Shown in pieces: positions 1 through 10,673 of a stretch of 64,000 bases of DNA (position 1 is the stretch's first letter; each line of letters opens with the position of its first letter). The notes beneath the pieces were generated by a model. The model did not search any database and was not told the DNA's origin. It saw only the letters and a program-made list of their open reading frames with translations. A program made the translations under genes and the position numbers. Source of the stretch: Acephala macrosclerotiorum (Eukaryota; Ascomycota; Leotiomycetes; Helotiales; Mollisiaceae); assembly GCA_014904845.1 (NCBI GenBank), contig MU119236.1:3758-67757 (forward strand), in the 5' to 3' direction.

Positions 1-249
1 ACAGCTCATAAGGTTAGAGACTGGTTTGCAGACCATGGGATCACACAGCTCATGAATTGGCCCCCTTACTCCCCTGACCTCAATCCTATTGAGCACGTCT
101 GGCATGAGCTGAAATGCATAGTTAATGAGATGTTTCTAGAGCTTCTTACAGATAAATCTAAGAGTGAGCATGCAAGACAAAGGCTGGAATTATGTTTACA
201 AGCAGCTTGGGACTGTTTACCCCAAAGCTTGTTTGACAATTTATACTAG
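1..249 (+). mobile_element. Tc1/mariner-type transposase, C-terminal fragment
   Basis: An open frame enters from the window edge and stops at 247-249. It contains WPPYSPDLNPIEHVWHELK, the hallmark block around the last catalytic acid of Tc1/mariner DDE transposases, which cut and paste DNA at TA sites. Only about 80 residues are visible, so whether the element is complete upstream cannot be judged. After the stop, about 60 bp of AT-rich sequence may hold the end of the element, but I could not define a terminal repeat without its partner. Confidence 0.9.
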
Positions 250-518
250 AGTATGCCAGACAGAATAGAGGCTGTAATCCAAGCAAAAGGATGGCATACT
301 AAATACTGAGCTCAGTTTGTAGTGCAATCACAATGTAATTTAATCATCTTGTAGTCTAGCTTTAGGCCTTTCTAATGCTTCAATCAGAACTTGATTTGGA
401 CGGATAATGGTAGAGTTATTGTCAAATGAAGGGGGGAGGGTAAATGGTGGGGTGCGAAGTAAAAATGCAGTAGCGAATAATTTTTGTTTAGTACTGTAGC
501 ACTACCTTCAGTCTGACT

Positions 519-1659
519 TTGTCAAGCTCTGGATCGAGCTCATCAAGTTCCTTGTATTCCACCTCTACGAGCAAGTTGACGAGCTCATTGTCCAGCTCAA
601 CTCTGTCAAGCTCTATAGATTCATCATCTCTCTCCTCTAGTTCTATCTTAACTTTGTCTCCGAGCTCGTTCAGCCCCACATCGACTACATTTCAGTTATC
701 CTCAATGGCGGGGTTTCAGTCTTCCTCCGCTACAATCAGTCCATCTGTGCCTTTGCGAGTTATATTCGCCTCGACACTAGTATTGCCAACCGTAACGTCC
801 AGCAGGACTTCGACTAGCATGGTTGCCTGCATCCGAAACAATTGTCTGCGTCAACTCCAGAAATCATCGTTAGTGGCAGGATCGTTCTGTGCATCATACA
901 CCACGACCGTCAATTCTGCATCTACCGGTCTGCCTAACTTTGTTGACAGGTGTAACAGCATACCGGCTTCTATCTCGTCTGCGTGCTCCTGTATCCCAAC
1001 TGTCGTGGCCTCCACTGTGTCCATCTCACCTCAAACCACGATGACACAGACCACATTAGCCACGAGCACATCTCCTGTGTTATTGGCAAGCAGCTCTACT
1101 ACAGCATCGCTTCCTTCAGCAAGTGCCTGTGCCACAGGCCTGGTCAACGGCGGCTTCGAATCTGGCTCGGTCGCTCCTTGGGCTGATAATGGTGGCTTCT
1201 CATCTGCTCTCTCCGTCGGGTACTCCCCCTCCACCCACGTGGGTGCTTCAGATGGGAATTACTACATGTAAGTAGCCAAGCTCACCAGTTATATACCTCC
1301 AACTAACATCATCTAGGGAATCCACCGTAAATGACGGATCAATGGGTATCATCTCCCAGACGGTGGCTGTCTGCGCAGGTAAGACATACACGATGCAAGC
1401 GCACGCTCAAGTAGCCTCCCTCCCAGCTGCGATCGGCCACCACCACCCTCCTGGTTGCACGGTTCAAATTCGCGACTCCGTCGGAGGAAAATGTTCTAGA
1501 CCGGCCACCATCAAAGCCAATGCCTTCAACACTGTCTCGAAGACGTTCAAGGCAACGAAAACACAGAGATACGCTACGTTGCAAGTCAAGATTGAATGCC
1601 CGAACAACACAGCAGGCAATGTAAATACGGTCTATGTGGACAATATCTCTATAGGATAG
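519..1659 (+). CDS. Ser-rich secreted/cell-wall-type protein with CBM4_9-like C-terminal domain, 5' end missing
   Basis: Model join(519..1267,1317..1659). The 49-bp intron has a GTAAGT donor, CTAAC branch and TAG acceptor, and phase is kept across it. The visible protein starts in a run of about 50 residues that are mostly Ser. A Cys-containing block follows (NNCLRQLQ, SFCASYTT, SSACSC), a pattern seen in fungal extracellular proteins. The C-terminal domain begins NGGFESGSVAPW and ends VYVDNISIG, which is typical of CBM4_9-like beta-sandwiches. No ATG or signal peptide opens the frame: a TAG lies at 489-491 and the first in-frame Met is at 705. The 5' exon is therefore either upstream behind a TTTAG acceptor at 487-491 or lost near the Tc1 fragment. 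A role in binding the wall or plant polysaccharide is inference. Confidence 0.65.
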
Positions 1660-3090
1660 ACAACCGCTCTTTTAAGCAAACATTTCCTTTGATTATTTGG
1701 GGTTAGCGGGTAGATTCACGAAGTTGGATAGTGGTTTGAAGTACTGTACATACGCACAAATAGAAAGTCTTCGCAACGTTTTTGGTTTGTAATAGTATTC
1801 TCAGTTATCTTCTTCATTGTGCAAATTCTTCCCATATGAGAGTTTCATTATACCTAGGAACCATAGGATGCCCATAAACTCTATGTTGATTTTTTCTCGT
1901 GCCGGTTCCGCTTTAGTTTCTGGACGCGAGTAGCGGCCGCTTTTACCTGAGCTGAGGGTGCTCGCGTGCATGAGCAGAGCCCGAACAAAGCCTGAGCATC
2001 CTGAGCTCGCCCTGATTTGTTAACTGCTGCAGGCCCAATTTTGGCTCCGGCTACAGTTTTCTTGTCGGGTTTGCCGGGACACTCAATCTGCTCCCCTTAC
2101 AAGGTTTCTGCCAAAGCCGCTTCGAGATCCTCAATAGGAATGCCTCACATAAAGAACGTATAAAGAACTCAACAATATCGTAGAAAAGCATGCTGCGACA
2201 ACTTTTCCCATTTTGAGATAAATTTTCCTTACATAATACAGTACAGTTTGAGATCGGCTTCGGTTCAGAACCCTCAATGATTTTATTCTTGATTCATATT
2301 TGGTGCGATATTAATCCTCTATACTTCGTAGCTAGCCTAACTCCTGCCGGCAAACAAGCAGGAAAATGGCAGGCTCAACGAATACTCTTCCAACATCCGA
2401 AGACGCCCACTTTATGCCCAAGCTCTGGCGACAATACAGCAAGATAGCGTGACAAGGGCAGCAAAATGTGGGGCATTCTGCAAAGGAACGAGTCACCCTG
2501 TCCTAGACAACAACATGCAACGGCAAGGGGAAACATAGGGCTTTGAGACTTTTGGGCTGGGAGTAGAACGGCCTCGTAGCAATCAATGTGAAGTTGCCTG
2601 CACTAATGTCTCCGAAAGATCCACCGAAATGCTAGTGAGAAGAGAGCACTCGAACTTAGAGCAATAGCAGTGAGGTCATATACGAGCAAAAGGACGAACA
2701 GGCCAAACGAAGGCAATCTGAGAGATCTCAATAGCATTGTCTCATGGAACCTCCGTAACCACAACCTTCAAATTATGTGTGCATATCTTTGCCCTGTCCG
2801 CCGTAAATTTAAAGGCTATTGATACCGTATCAACGTGCTCAAACGAAATTATCATTCTGCCGTCCCACCGATATTGTACTGCCTCGGATTTCGAGGTCTC
2901 CCGTTGGATGAATATCCAAATCAACTCGCAAGCATGGCCTGACCCAATCAAATACATAGAAATTCTCAAACAAAATCCTGAAAAAATCTCGCCTTACCCA
3001 CATCCAAAGAAATTCGTAAGGCTCCATCCCTGAGCCCGCCCCTTCCCATCTCAGTACCTTATCTCGACCCACGTCATCTCAGTCGTTATA
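1660..3090. other. Intergenic, no gene recognised
   Basis: Short frames exist on both strands around 2737-3072 but overlap each other and match nothing I know. The stretch holds one cluster of CTGAGC-type words (separate entry). Confidence 0.6.
1946..2008 (+). repeat. CTGAGC-word cluster, copy 1
   Basis: About 60 bp with four CTGAG words (CCTGAGC, GCTGAGG, CCTGAGC, CCTGAGC) plus a TGAGC. It resembles the clusters at 14016-14076 and 23683-23767. Confidence 0.55.
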
Positions 3091-3642
3091 TCACATCCAT
3101 GTGTACGATAGTGGGGCAACGTCGTAAGTCAACTTGCAATGCCCGTATTTGCAACCCTCGCATAGAGCGCTCTCATGTGGACCCTTACTCGCACGATTTG
3201 TGTAAATGGGTTGTTCCATCTGTATACCACTCCACTTTTTAAGACGATATGCAATTCTATCTGCGTATGAATCATCCGGGAATGGCTGACCGAGGCTTCC
3301 ACAACCTTTGCAGCGTTGGCGATACACTCGGGCATTGTATCGTTGTTCGGGGTACATTCGTATCGTAATAGCAATCCTTTTGCTCCCCCATCCGGCTTGG
3401 CGGCAAGCTTCGTTCGAGCATTCGAAGCGTCCCATGATATTGGTATCGTATTCTTGAATAGATCCTCTGTCCTTGTCGGTTGCGAAGAAAGTAAAGAAGA
3501 GGCCGTCCTCCTCTAACAGGAGTCCCACACTATCGTGAAGTTCTGGATACATAGACCACGATTTATCCAAAGGGTGCGCTTTTGGCTTTGGTCTCCTGCG
3601 TGATATTGGCTCTCTGTGCAACTTCGATTTTGGGGACGGCAT
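3091..3642 (-). CDS. 3CxxC-type zinc-finger protein
   Basis: A single exon of 183 residues that starts at a true ATG (3640-3642). A basic N-terminus (PKSKLHREPISRRRPKPK) precedes a domain with paired cysteines: CSNEAC near residue 75, CKGC near 113 and CEGC near 160, and a final C near the end. This is the arrangement of the fungal 3CxxC zinc-ribbon family (zf-3CxxC, related to receptor-transporting proteins). The conserved FxCxNxxC...W plus QRCKxC spacing is present and the length is normal for the family. Its function in fungi is not established. The frame is intact, and no neighbour suggests a pathway. Confidence 0.85.
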   Translation of the reverse strand: MPSPKSKLHREPISRRRPKPKAHPLDKSWSMYPELHDSVGLLLEEDGLFFTFFATDKDRGSIQEYDTNIMGRFECSNEACRQAGWGSKRIAITIRMYPEQRYNARVYRQRCKGCGSLGQPFPDDSYADRIAYRLKKWSGIQMEQPIYTNRASKGPHESALCEGCKYGHCKLTYDVAPLSYTWM

Positions 3643-4630
3643 GCTGGGTCTGGCCTGTATGCGAGCTCACGATGACAGAGCTCGAGGAAGGGGTTAAACC
3701 CGTCTTTAAGCGAGCAATGAATATCGAGCCAGAAGATACGATACTAGACAAATGATTTCGACGTAGCAATCGTGTTGCCATAATAAACGGAGGATTGCTG
3801 TCTTAGATAAATACATGTCTTCTGCCCCAGCGGTTAGACCGTCAAATACGTGGTCGGCACTGGACAACTGTGACGCCTTCCAACGTTGGCGAAATTCGGC
3901 GATCGATGCCGATTATTGGAAAGATGTCTGAAAAGATGGTGTGCGCCTTCGAGCGCTGATAGGTATCCCACATCCCCTTAAAACCCCCGGAATAGCAGCT
4001 TCAACCATTGGCATAACCCCACGTAATTAGCTACCCAGATTTTTAGCTTGAAAAAATATATCATCTTCGTCTCTTGGGATTCGAGGAGGTAGGACACTAA
4101 GTACGCCTCTTCTTTCAGCTTGATAGTGGGGTCGCCTGTGAAAGTAAAAGGAATACAATTCAAGTCAATAAATAAATAAACAATTTATTTTTATTTTTAT
4201 ATTATTATATATTTAAATTTTTTAAATTTAATTAAATTATACAAATTTTTTAATTTTTATTATAATATTATTAAATATATGAATAATAAAGTAATGAAAC
4301 TCGACTTATAAGGTTATAATCTAAGGCAGTAACTAAGCATTGCACTGAGATATTAAATTTGATAGTTGCTTTTAGCGGGCCGCGCTTCGGGCGTCATTGT
4401 GACCGTAGGACAGCCTGAGCCTCACCCTCCGCGCGCACTTCCATTCTCGATTGAAGCTCAATCACCCCTTCCCCTGATCGCCTTCGCCATCACCCTAGCC
4501 CTTCTATCATGCCATAAGTCCACTCTGAAGTTCCCGATGATTTTGACAGTGGCAGTCCAGAAAGGCATCGAATGCTTCGGGATCGCAGACCTCCCACAAA
4601 TTTTCGCCCGTTGCTTCGTTATCTGCGAAC
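3643..4630. other. Intergenic with an AT-only-like tract at about 4150-4310
   Basis: About 150 bp from 4155 is almost pure A/T, far from the balanced composition on either side. This resembles RIP-degraded or spacer DNA. No terminal repeats were found. The 3643-3781 part is probably the promoter of the 3CxxC gene. Confidence 0.6.
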
Positions 4631-5612
4631 ATGGCACCACCGAACGAGGTAGCTACAGCTGCAGCAGATGAAGCAGCAGACGCACCCCGACATCTCCGTC
4701 CTTCGAAAGAAAATATGGCCGAGTCAACACCATACATGGAGTACACGTCCGTCCTTCTATCCCCGATCAGAACTAACATCGTCCAGTGGAATCGGCACCG
4801 AAATGGTCGACATCTACGTTGGCCCCTCCAAAAAACTCTTCCGGCTCTACAAAGCAAAACTCTGCAGCCGCATCCCCTATTTCGACAGAATGTTCAATGG
4901 TAACTTGAAAAAGGTATCGCACAATGTGGCGTATCTTGAAGAAGACGATCCTGCGTCCTTTGATTTGCTGGCCGATTGGGTGAATTATCCAACGACTTCG
5001 AAATCTTCGAGACGGATTCGGGAGTTGACAACGGTGAAGCATAAGGAGGGGAATGAGGAGGCCAGTTGGGACCCGGTGGGATTTTACAGTCTGGCGGAGA
5101 AGTATTGTTTGCCAGAGCTGCAGGATGCCATTATGGATGCGCTTGTTCAGTATCATACGGAGCAGAACGAGCTTCCTTCCGTGAACTTCGTTTTCCGAGC
5201 CTACGAGCATACCTCGGCAGGATCACCTTTGGCGAGATACTGCGCGGAAAGCATTCTCTATGTGATGGACGAAGGCGGTGAAGATGACAGATGGCCTGCT
5301 AAAGAAGTTGCACGTTTGTTCCGGGAACTACCTACCTTTGCCTCTGAATACATTGCTGTGCAGAGAAAAAAGGGAGGCAAAGGTAGAGGTGTTGATCCAA
5401 GGGACACCATTCGATGTTATTTCCATGCCCATGATCGTGGGGAGCCCCGTCCTGGAAATCCCAACAAGAGGAAGAGTCCGGAAGGCGCAAAGTCGAATGG
5501 GAACAAACGGCCGCGTGTGGTCGAATTCAGTAATCTCGACGTACTACAAGATTTTGACTTTGATGCCTTTCTCCACCACGATGACCACAGGGAGATGACT
5601 CTGAATTCTTAA
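4631..5612 (+). CDS. BTB/POZ-domain protein
   Basis: Model join(4631..4740,4787..5612), 311 residues. A 46-bp intron with GTACAC donor, CTAAC branch and CAG acceptor joins the ATG exon to the BTB frame in phase. The BTB fold starts near residue 40 with VDIYVGPSKKLFRLYK, then AKLCSRIPYFDRMFNG, then LEEDDPASFDLLADWVNY. This is the usual fungal BTB core, in which the first strand, the hydrophobic helix and the acidic ED-P-FxLL segment mediate dimerisation or Cul3 binding. The tail is basic and lysine/arginine-rich (NPNKRKSPEG, NKRPRVVEF), a plausible nuclear signal, and ends in an acidic stretch. Fungal BTB proteins of this size are mostly uncharacterised, and no partner domain is present. Confidence 0.85.
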
Positions 5613-6481
5613 AAATGAATATCAACGGAGGGCTCGTCTGATAACCTGTGTCTACGATCTATACTCGTAATCTGGATTACTGAATACATTGTTTTGGCAC
5701 CTCGCTACGTTCCATTATATATATACCTCACATCATTCGTACGTTATTTCCTCATTCTAGTTTTCACCTCCAAAGTTGCTCTAGTTGAGGCACCTAGCAC
5801 TTTCTACGCTTCTCCACTAAGCCCTACTATCTCCCTATTAACACAACCAATTCCCCGAAACAGTATTACTGCTACAAATCAGCTCATAAGCTGATAATTA
5901 CAGCTCGCTAAGAACGTGGTATCGCTTCTACACATCATCCAGTCCCGCTGCTACGGCCGTGCTACGTGTAGGTTATCCGTTCGTAATTGTGAAGAGGTGC
6001 TTGCAAGGATTTGTAACTGTTTGCTAGGGCGTGTTGTGGTTTGAGGGGATGTGGGAGTCTTTCTGGATAATGAGAAGAGTGGAGAGGTTGTTATAAATGC
6101 TGGTATCGAAAGAAGAGATATTAAACTAAGAAGGAAGTCCGTACTACAATACTCGCATACGCGCAAGGCGAGCTAGCCTCTCCATCATTCGACAAAAGCA
6201 ATCTGTTCATTCAACGACTCTAGGCAGCATTCTTCGGTATATACCCTCCCCGCGCCATAGCGGTAGAATTTCTTCTTTACACTTCATTTCTAGAAGCATA
6301 TAACGAGATGCTTAGGGTGCTCATGGGACTTCTCAGGTGAGATGGCTGAGTGGAGGGTGAGCGGAGGGTGATTGACGCCTGAGTAAGAGCGGCAAGATTA
6401 TAACCAAATGCGAAGAATAAGTAGGAAAGAATTGACTGATAATACCACATAATCCATCGCTTGGAAACAAACTCTGCTGAA
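5613..6481. other. Intergenic, nothing recognised
   Basis: There are only short overlapping frames without recognisable motifs. Both flanks are AT-rich. Confidence 0.55.
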
Positions 6482-7810
6482 TTGGCTCTGTTCAAACAAG
6501 GTTCTCGCTGCTTTCTTCGTTACAGCCATCGCAACTGTCCGTGCCATTATTGTCGGATATCTTTCCGATTCACTTCCTGAATCTTACCTCGACGAGTTGG
6601 ATCAGGCCGTCATCGCCGCATTCCCAAGAAGTCGCTTCTCAACAAGACTCCTTTCATGGTTTTTGGCACTGCGGCATAAAACCATGTTTACTTTAAGATT
6701 GAGAGGCAAGCGATCGAAAGAACACAAAAGTGTTCCACGCCATGTGCGACAAGAGTGCCTCGTCAAATTCACGCTCGTCTTGAGCGACTAGCAATTGGTT
6801 ACCGGACTTGCTATTCTGATCGGTGGTTTGGCAACCTAATGTAAGCTCACCGGATACGAGTTTTCTGTCATTCTCGGTCTCGCCTGGTTTTCATGAACGC
6901 ATCTTGCTACTTTAGACGTTCTCCGAGATTATTTGGTTGCAAGTTGTCCGGAATTGGCGCGTATGTGGAATGATTGCCCTGCTTTTTCTTCTGACTTAGG
7001 CGTTGTTCTTCACGAATATGGCATCATACTCGACCATCAAAGTACCGATACAATGCTATTACTCGCTGCCGGCCACCGCCACTGACCAAGACGAACACGG
7101 AGGCTGGATCTGGTGATCATTTTGTAACTCTGTTACTTTTATTAGCCAGCTATATCGTCAAAATTCAGAATTTATATCACAACTCAATCACGATTTACAT
7201 CAGAATCTGGAACTTGCAACACGAAATCGTGACAAGAGTCCTGTTTCCAGTGCGCCGAATCCGAGGGATCGCCCCGTATTAAACCAGGAAGCCGTCACCA
7301 CGTACAAAGCCTCGCAGCACGTCGACCTACGGAAACTTCGCAAAGCATCCCGCGGGATTAAATCTTGGCTCCTAATAAGCACTCACCGACATGATAGCTC
7401 TTTCCTGTCCTTATTATCCACCGTAACGTTCAGCTTCTCATATGGTATTTCTCAGGTTGTACTTTATCGACGGAATACTGTAACTACGACCGACTAGAAC
7501 TGGCAACTGGATCAACATCTATGGACTTTGGTCAGATTGTACCTCTCTTTCTATTAGTTCCAGTCCTCGCTGCCGCTGAGATGTATTATGGTGAAGGAAA
7601 AAAAAATTATTCCCTACCAAGGCCTCATAACTAAAAGTTTCAAGATTTTGTCGGCGAGAGCGTGTTTCTACCCACATCTCTACAGGCTCGCACCGCAACC
7701 TTAGTGAGGCATATTCCAATAAAACAGATCTAAGCAAGTTGACACTTCCTCCAAGTCCCTACCACCAGCTCGAACACCACGTCCACCACGACACAAAAAA
7801 GTACTTATGA
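6482..7810 (+). pseudogene. Decayed gene of the large fungal multi-pass membrane-protein family (SDQQLVTGLAIL type)
   Basis: The trace runs in several frames. AIIVGYLSDSLPESYL is followed by an LSD-stop-QLVTGLAILIGG block, then LAWFS-stop-THLATL(D)VLRDY, then RNWRVCGMIALLFLLT-stop-ALFFTNM, and finally FGQIVPLFLLVPVLAAAEMYY at about 7530-7595. Most blocks match, in order, an uncharacterised Leotiomycete membrane-protein family in which the second block normally reads SDQQLVTGLAIL. The stop at 6789-6791 is thus a CAG-to-TAG change. The order is kept, but at least two frame changes and several stops are present, so no long product is possible. A hydrophilic tail may extend to the TGA at 7808-7810, and a further weak membrane-like stretch lies at 7890-8110. 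Confidence 0.8.
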
Positions 7811-9241
7811 CAAGAACCTTGCCATTGTCGAAAGATATTTCTACGGAGACACAAAAACCATCGCCAAATATCAGTGTACAGTACAGTAATGGCAGACCGA
7901 GATATTCTACATCTCAGTCTATGGAACGACTTGCTCGTCTCTTAGTCTAAGGAATTCCAAGCATTTGAACAGCAGCTAAAATTGACACCATCCTTGACGC
8001 GATTCGCCATCAGTGGAATTATGTCCATTACTTTGGGAATTCTGCTCAACATGAACGGGAACACTCCACTCCTGATATCGCTCTTTCTTTGCCTAGTCAA
8101 ATTTAGTTTCTCCTTTGCAAGGAAGCTGGGGGGCTTTCTGCTTATATATCGTGCTGCCCCGCGCAGCCAAAGACATGAAAAAATTGATTACCAGATGAGT
8201 ATCATTGGTGAACAGCGATCGCTTTTGTCCTAAGGTAAGGTTGTTGGCCGCCGGGATAGATTCCAGAAGAAATACTGACTGACCAGCGCAACGGAAGGTG
8301 CGGATCCGAAGTCCCGCTACGATAATGGCAGCGCATCTCGACATGGAAGGAAATAACAAGCATAAGATATCGCAAATAGAACTCGACTTGATTTGACAGC
8401 AAATACTTGAATAAATGTGCGTGGATCATGAAGTGTTCAGTAAGTTGTGGCCACATGATGATAACCATTTCGCAATCCCTCACTTTCGTAACTCGCACTA
8501 ACGAAAGGATTTGTCTACAGCGGAAAACGTAAGAGTACTTGACATCTAGGCAGAGTCCTTCGCGCTGAGTTTATTCAAGCCTATCTCGAAGCCCGAGTAT
8601 TGCAGGCCCGAAAGAGAAACGCAACGATACATATATGAAATTGAGCAATGTTCTCGGGATCGCTAAATTTAGAGGGCTCGGTTGCAGTCATAGCGGAGTT
8701 TCAGGGGTATGCTGGGTTCTATGACCTCATTCCGTTGTGGATAATCCCCAGATTCGCGCGAAATTCCCTGAAGAGCTTGGCGTGATACAAGGTAGACTTA
8801 ATTTGTAAGGTGAATGAAGCGCCGAGAGTATGAGGCTCTGGTCTTGAGGTCCCTGCGCAACATCAAAGCGCTTCCATAGGTGTAGATCATGTTTCTGATA
8901 CACGAAACGAAACAAGTTACGCATCCACGGCAAAGCTTGATTCACGGGTGTGGCTTGTCCGGATTCGTCCGAAGACCTCATTCGTAATTGCTGGTCAGAA
9001 ATCTTGTATGAGAAATGAACGGCGAGACTTGTGCCAGTGATAGGTCTGGGAGAACCACTTACATATGTCGGCCTCCACCTTGGCCTTCTGCTTCCATTCT
9101 GTTCTATACACTTTTGTCAAATAATTTCCAAGGAGCAAGTTTTCTATTTCGTGCTGTGCACTTTTCGATTCCTTTCATTCCTCCAAGCTAAGCATTTATA
9201 CAACTTTGTAATATTTTCAACTTTTTCAATACTATTTCAAA
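7811..9241. other. Intergenic; possible further pseudogene debris, then promoter of the repeat-peptide gene
   Basis: The frame at 7982-8233 contains a hydrophobic stretch and may be the outer end of the decayed membrane gene. From 8240 to 9100 nothing is recognised. The last 60 bp before 9242 is T/A-rich with TTTATAC and TTTCAA runs, as expected of a fungal promoter/5' leader. Confidence 0.5.
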
Positions 9242-10673
9242 ATGAAGTACGCCGTTATCCTCTCTTTCGCCGCCTTTGTGCTGGCCATTCCTGCTCCCCA
9301 GGACGATATTTCCAGCATCCTCGCTGTAAGTCTTACCCTCGTCACTGTTCTGCCTTCAAAAATCGAGAAGTGATTTGCTGACTCCAGGATTCTGAGATAG
9401 GCCCTCCAAGCGAACTCGCCTGATGTCAGTACTCTCTTCCCATGGCTTCCATAAACGACCGTTTCTCCAAACTTGACAGGAGAGCACGTCGCTGACTCTG
9501 CAACTTGGATCAGGATGCCAGCGCCGCCGCTGCTCTGAACAAGGCCGCTCGTCAAGAGAGCGCCGATTTGAACAGCATCTTGGCTAATTTGGCTTCAAAC
9601 AACCCAGGTTCGTGTATCTCTTGCCAGGATTCATCTCAATTTCCTAAAGAGATTAAATTCTCTAGCGACAGACTTTTTAAGGACAACATATGCTGATTCC
9701 GCTGACAGATGATGCCGCTGCTGGTGAGTACTTCATTCATTCTATAAAGCGACATCTGCCTCGTTTGGATAGTATCTACCGAGACATACACATGCTATAG
9801 ACTGCTTCGAGAAAAGTCCGAAAGATGCATACTGACGCTCATTCCTCTGCATAGCAAAGGGAGTTGTTGCCAAGAGACAAGATGATTTGGCATCAATCTT
9901 GAGGTGAGTTTTTTCTAATATGTCTTTGGCTCGCCGGGTATTCTAGTACTACTAGGACATGGAGATTCGCGTCTGTTCCACAAATGAGATATACTGACTT
10001 CAGTTCTTTGTAAATAGTGCATTGAGTGCCAATGATCCCGCCGATGGTTATCACGCCCCGTACAGAAATCTCCAATAGTATGCTGACACCTAGATTAGGA
10101 TCCGTCGCTGCCGGAGCTGTCAAGAGGCAAGATGATGTAATTCCACCCAACCTATCGCATCTTGTATTCGAGCAGTCTCTGGAGTATTGACATACTTCAC
10201 CAACACAGACACATGTGCAACGATTCCGGAGAAATGCATCTCTCCATCCCGGAATGTTTGAAGAAGAGTGCTGACTCAAGACTCTGGCTGTAGATTGCTA
10301 GCATTTTGGCAGCCCTCCAAGCTAACGACCCTGTGAGTTTATCAATTCTAGTTTTTGCTCTTTTGCGGCAGTCTGTCGCCAACTCCCCCTTGTCCCTATA
10401 CCCACTTCTTAATTTGTCGAGGCATGAATAGTGCTCGACGCAATGACAAGGGCGTTTGTGAAAGAATACTGATACTCTGGCAAATAGGAGGACGGAGCGG
10501 TTGCTGCTGGATCTGCCGCTTCCAAGAGAGATGAGGTACGTATCACACGATCCTGTCCAAATCTCATGAGATAGAATTGACAAATTCCTCAACAGATGGC
10601 AGATATCCTGGCAGCTCTTGCAGAGAACAATCCTGAAGATGCTGAGGCCGCCGCCGAGGCTCCTCATGCTTGA
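9242..10673 (+). CDS. Secreted Kex2-type repeat-peptide precursor, ten small exons
   Basis: Model join(9242..9325,9401..9424,9514..9607,9709..9723,9855..9903,10018..10046,10099..10136,10294..10332,10488..10535,10596..10673), 498 nt, 165 residues, phase consistent throughout. A signal peptide (MKYAVILSFAAFVLA) is followed by IPAP and five related units. The unit cores are QDDISSILAALQANSPD (20-36), QESADLNSILANLASNNPD (50-68), QDDLASILSALSANDPADG (81-99), QDDIASILAALQANDPEDG (109-127) and DEMADILAALAENNPED (139-155). Ala/Gly-rich spacers end in KR at 79-80, 107-108 and 137-138, and in a degenerate AR at 48-49. Kex2 cleavage in the Golgi would release about 28-30-residue acidic, amphipathic peptides without Cys or aromatic residues. 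The repeat register across exons that are individually meaningless strongly supports the model. The weakest splice sites are the GTTATC donor at 10047 and the choice of acceptor at 10097-10098. It is not an alpha-pheromone or a Tyr-containing dikaritin precursor that I recognise. No DUF3328 gene is nearby. Confidence 0.8.

Noticed and set aside
305..316. Perfect palindrome ACTGAGCTCAGT
   Set aside because: Single short palindrome; expected by chance in 64 kb and without context.
488..679. Minus-strand Leu/Glu-rich frame
   Set aside because: Antisense shadow of the Ser-codon run of the wall-type protein.
2737..3072. Overlapping frames on both strands
   Set aside because: No motif, no introns with matching phase, mutually overlapping.
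9242..10673. Alpha-pheromone or ustiloxin/dikaritin-type precursor
   Set aside because: Units lack Trp/Cys of pheromones and Tyr of dikaritins, and no DUF3328 gene is near.
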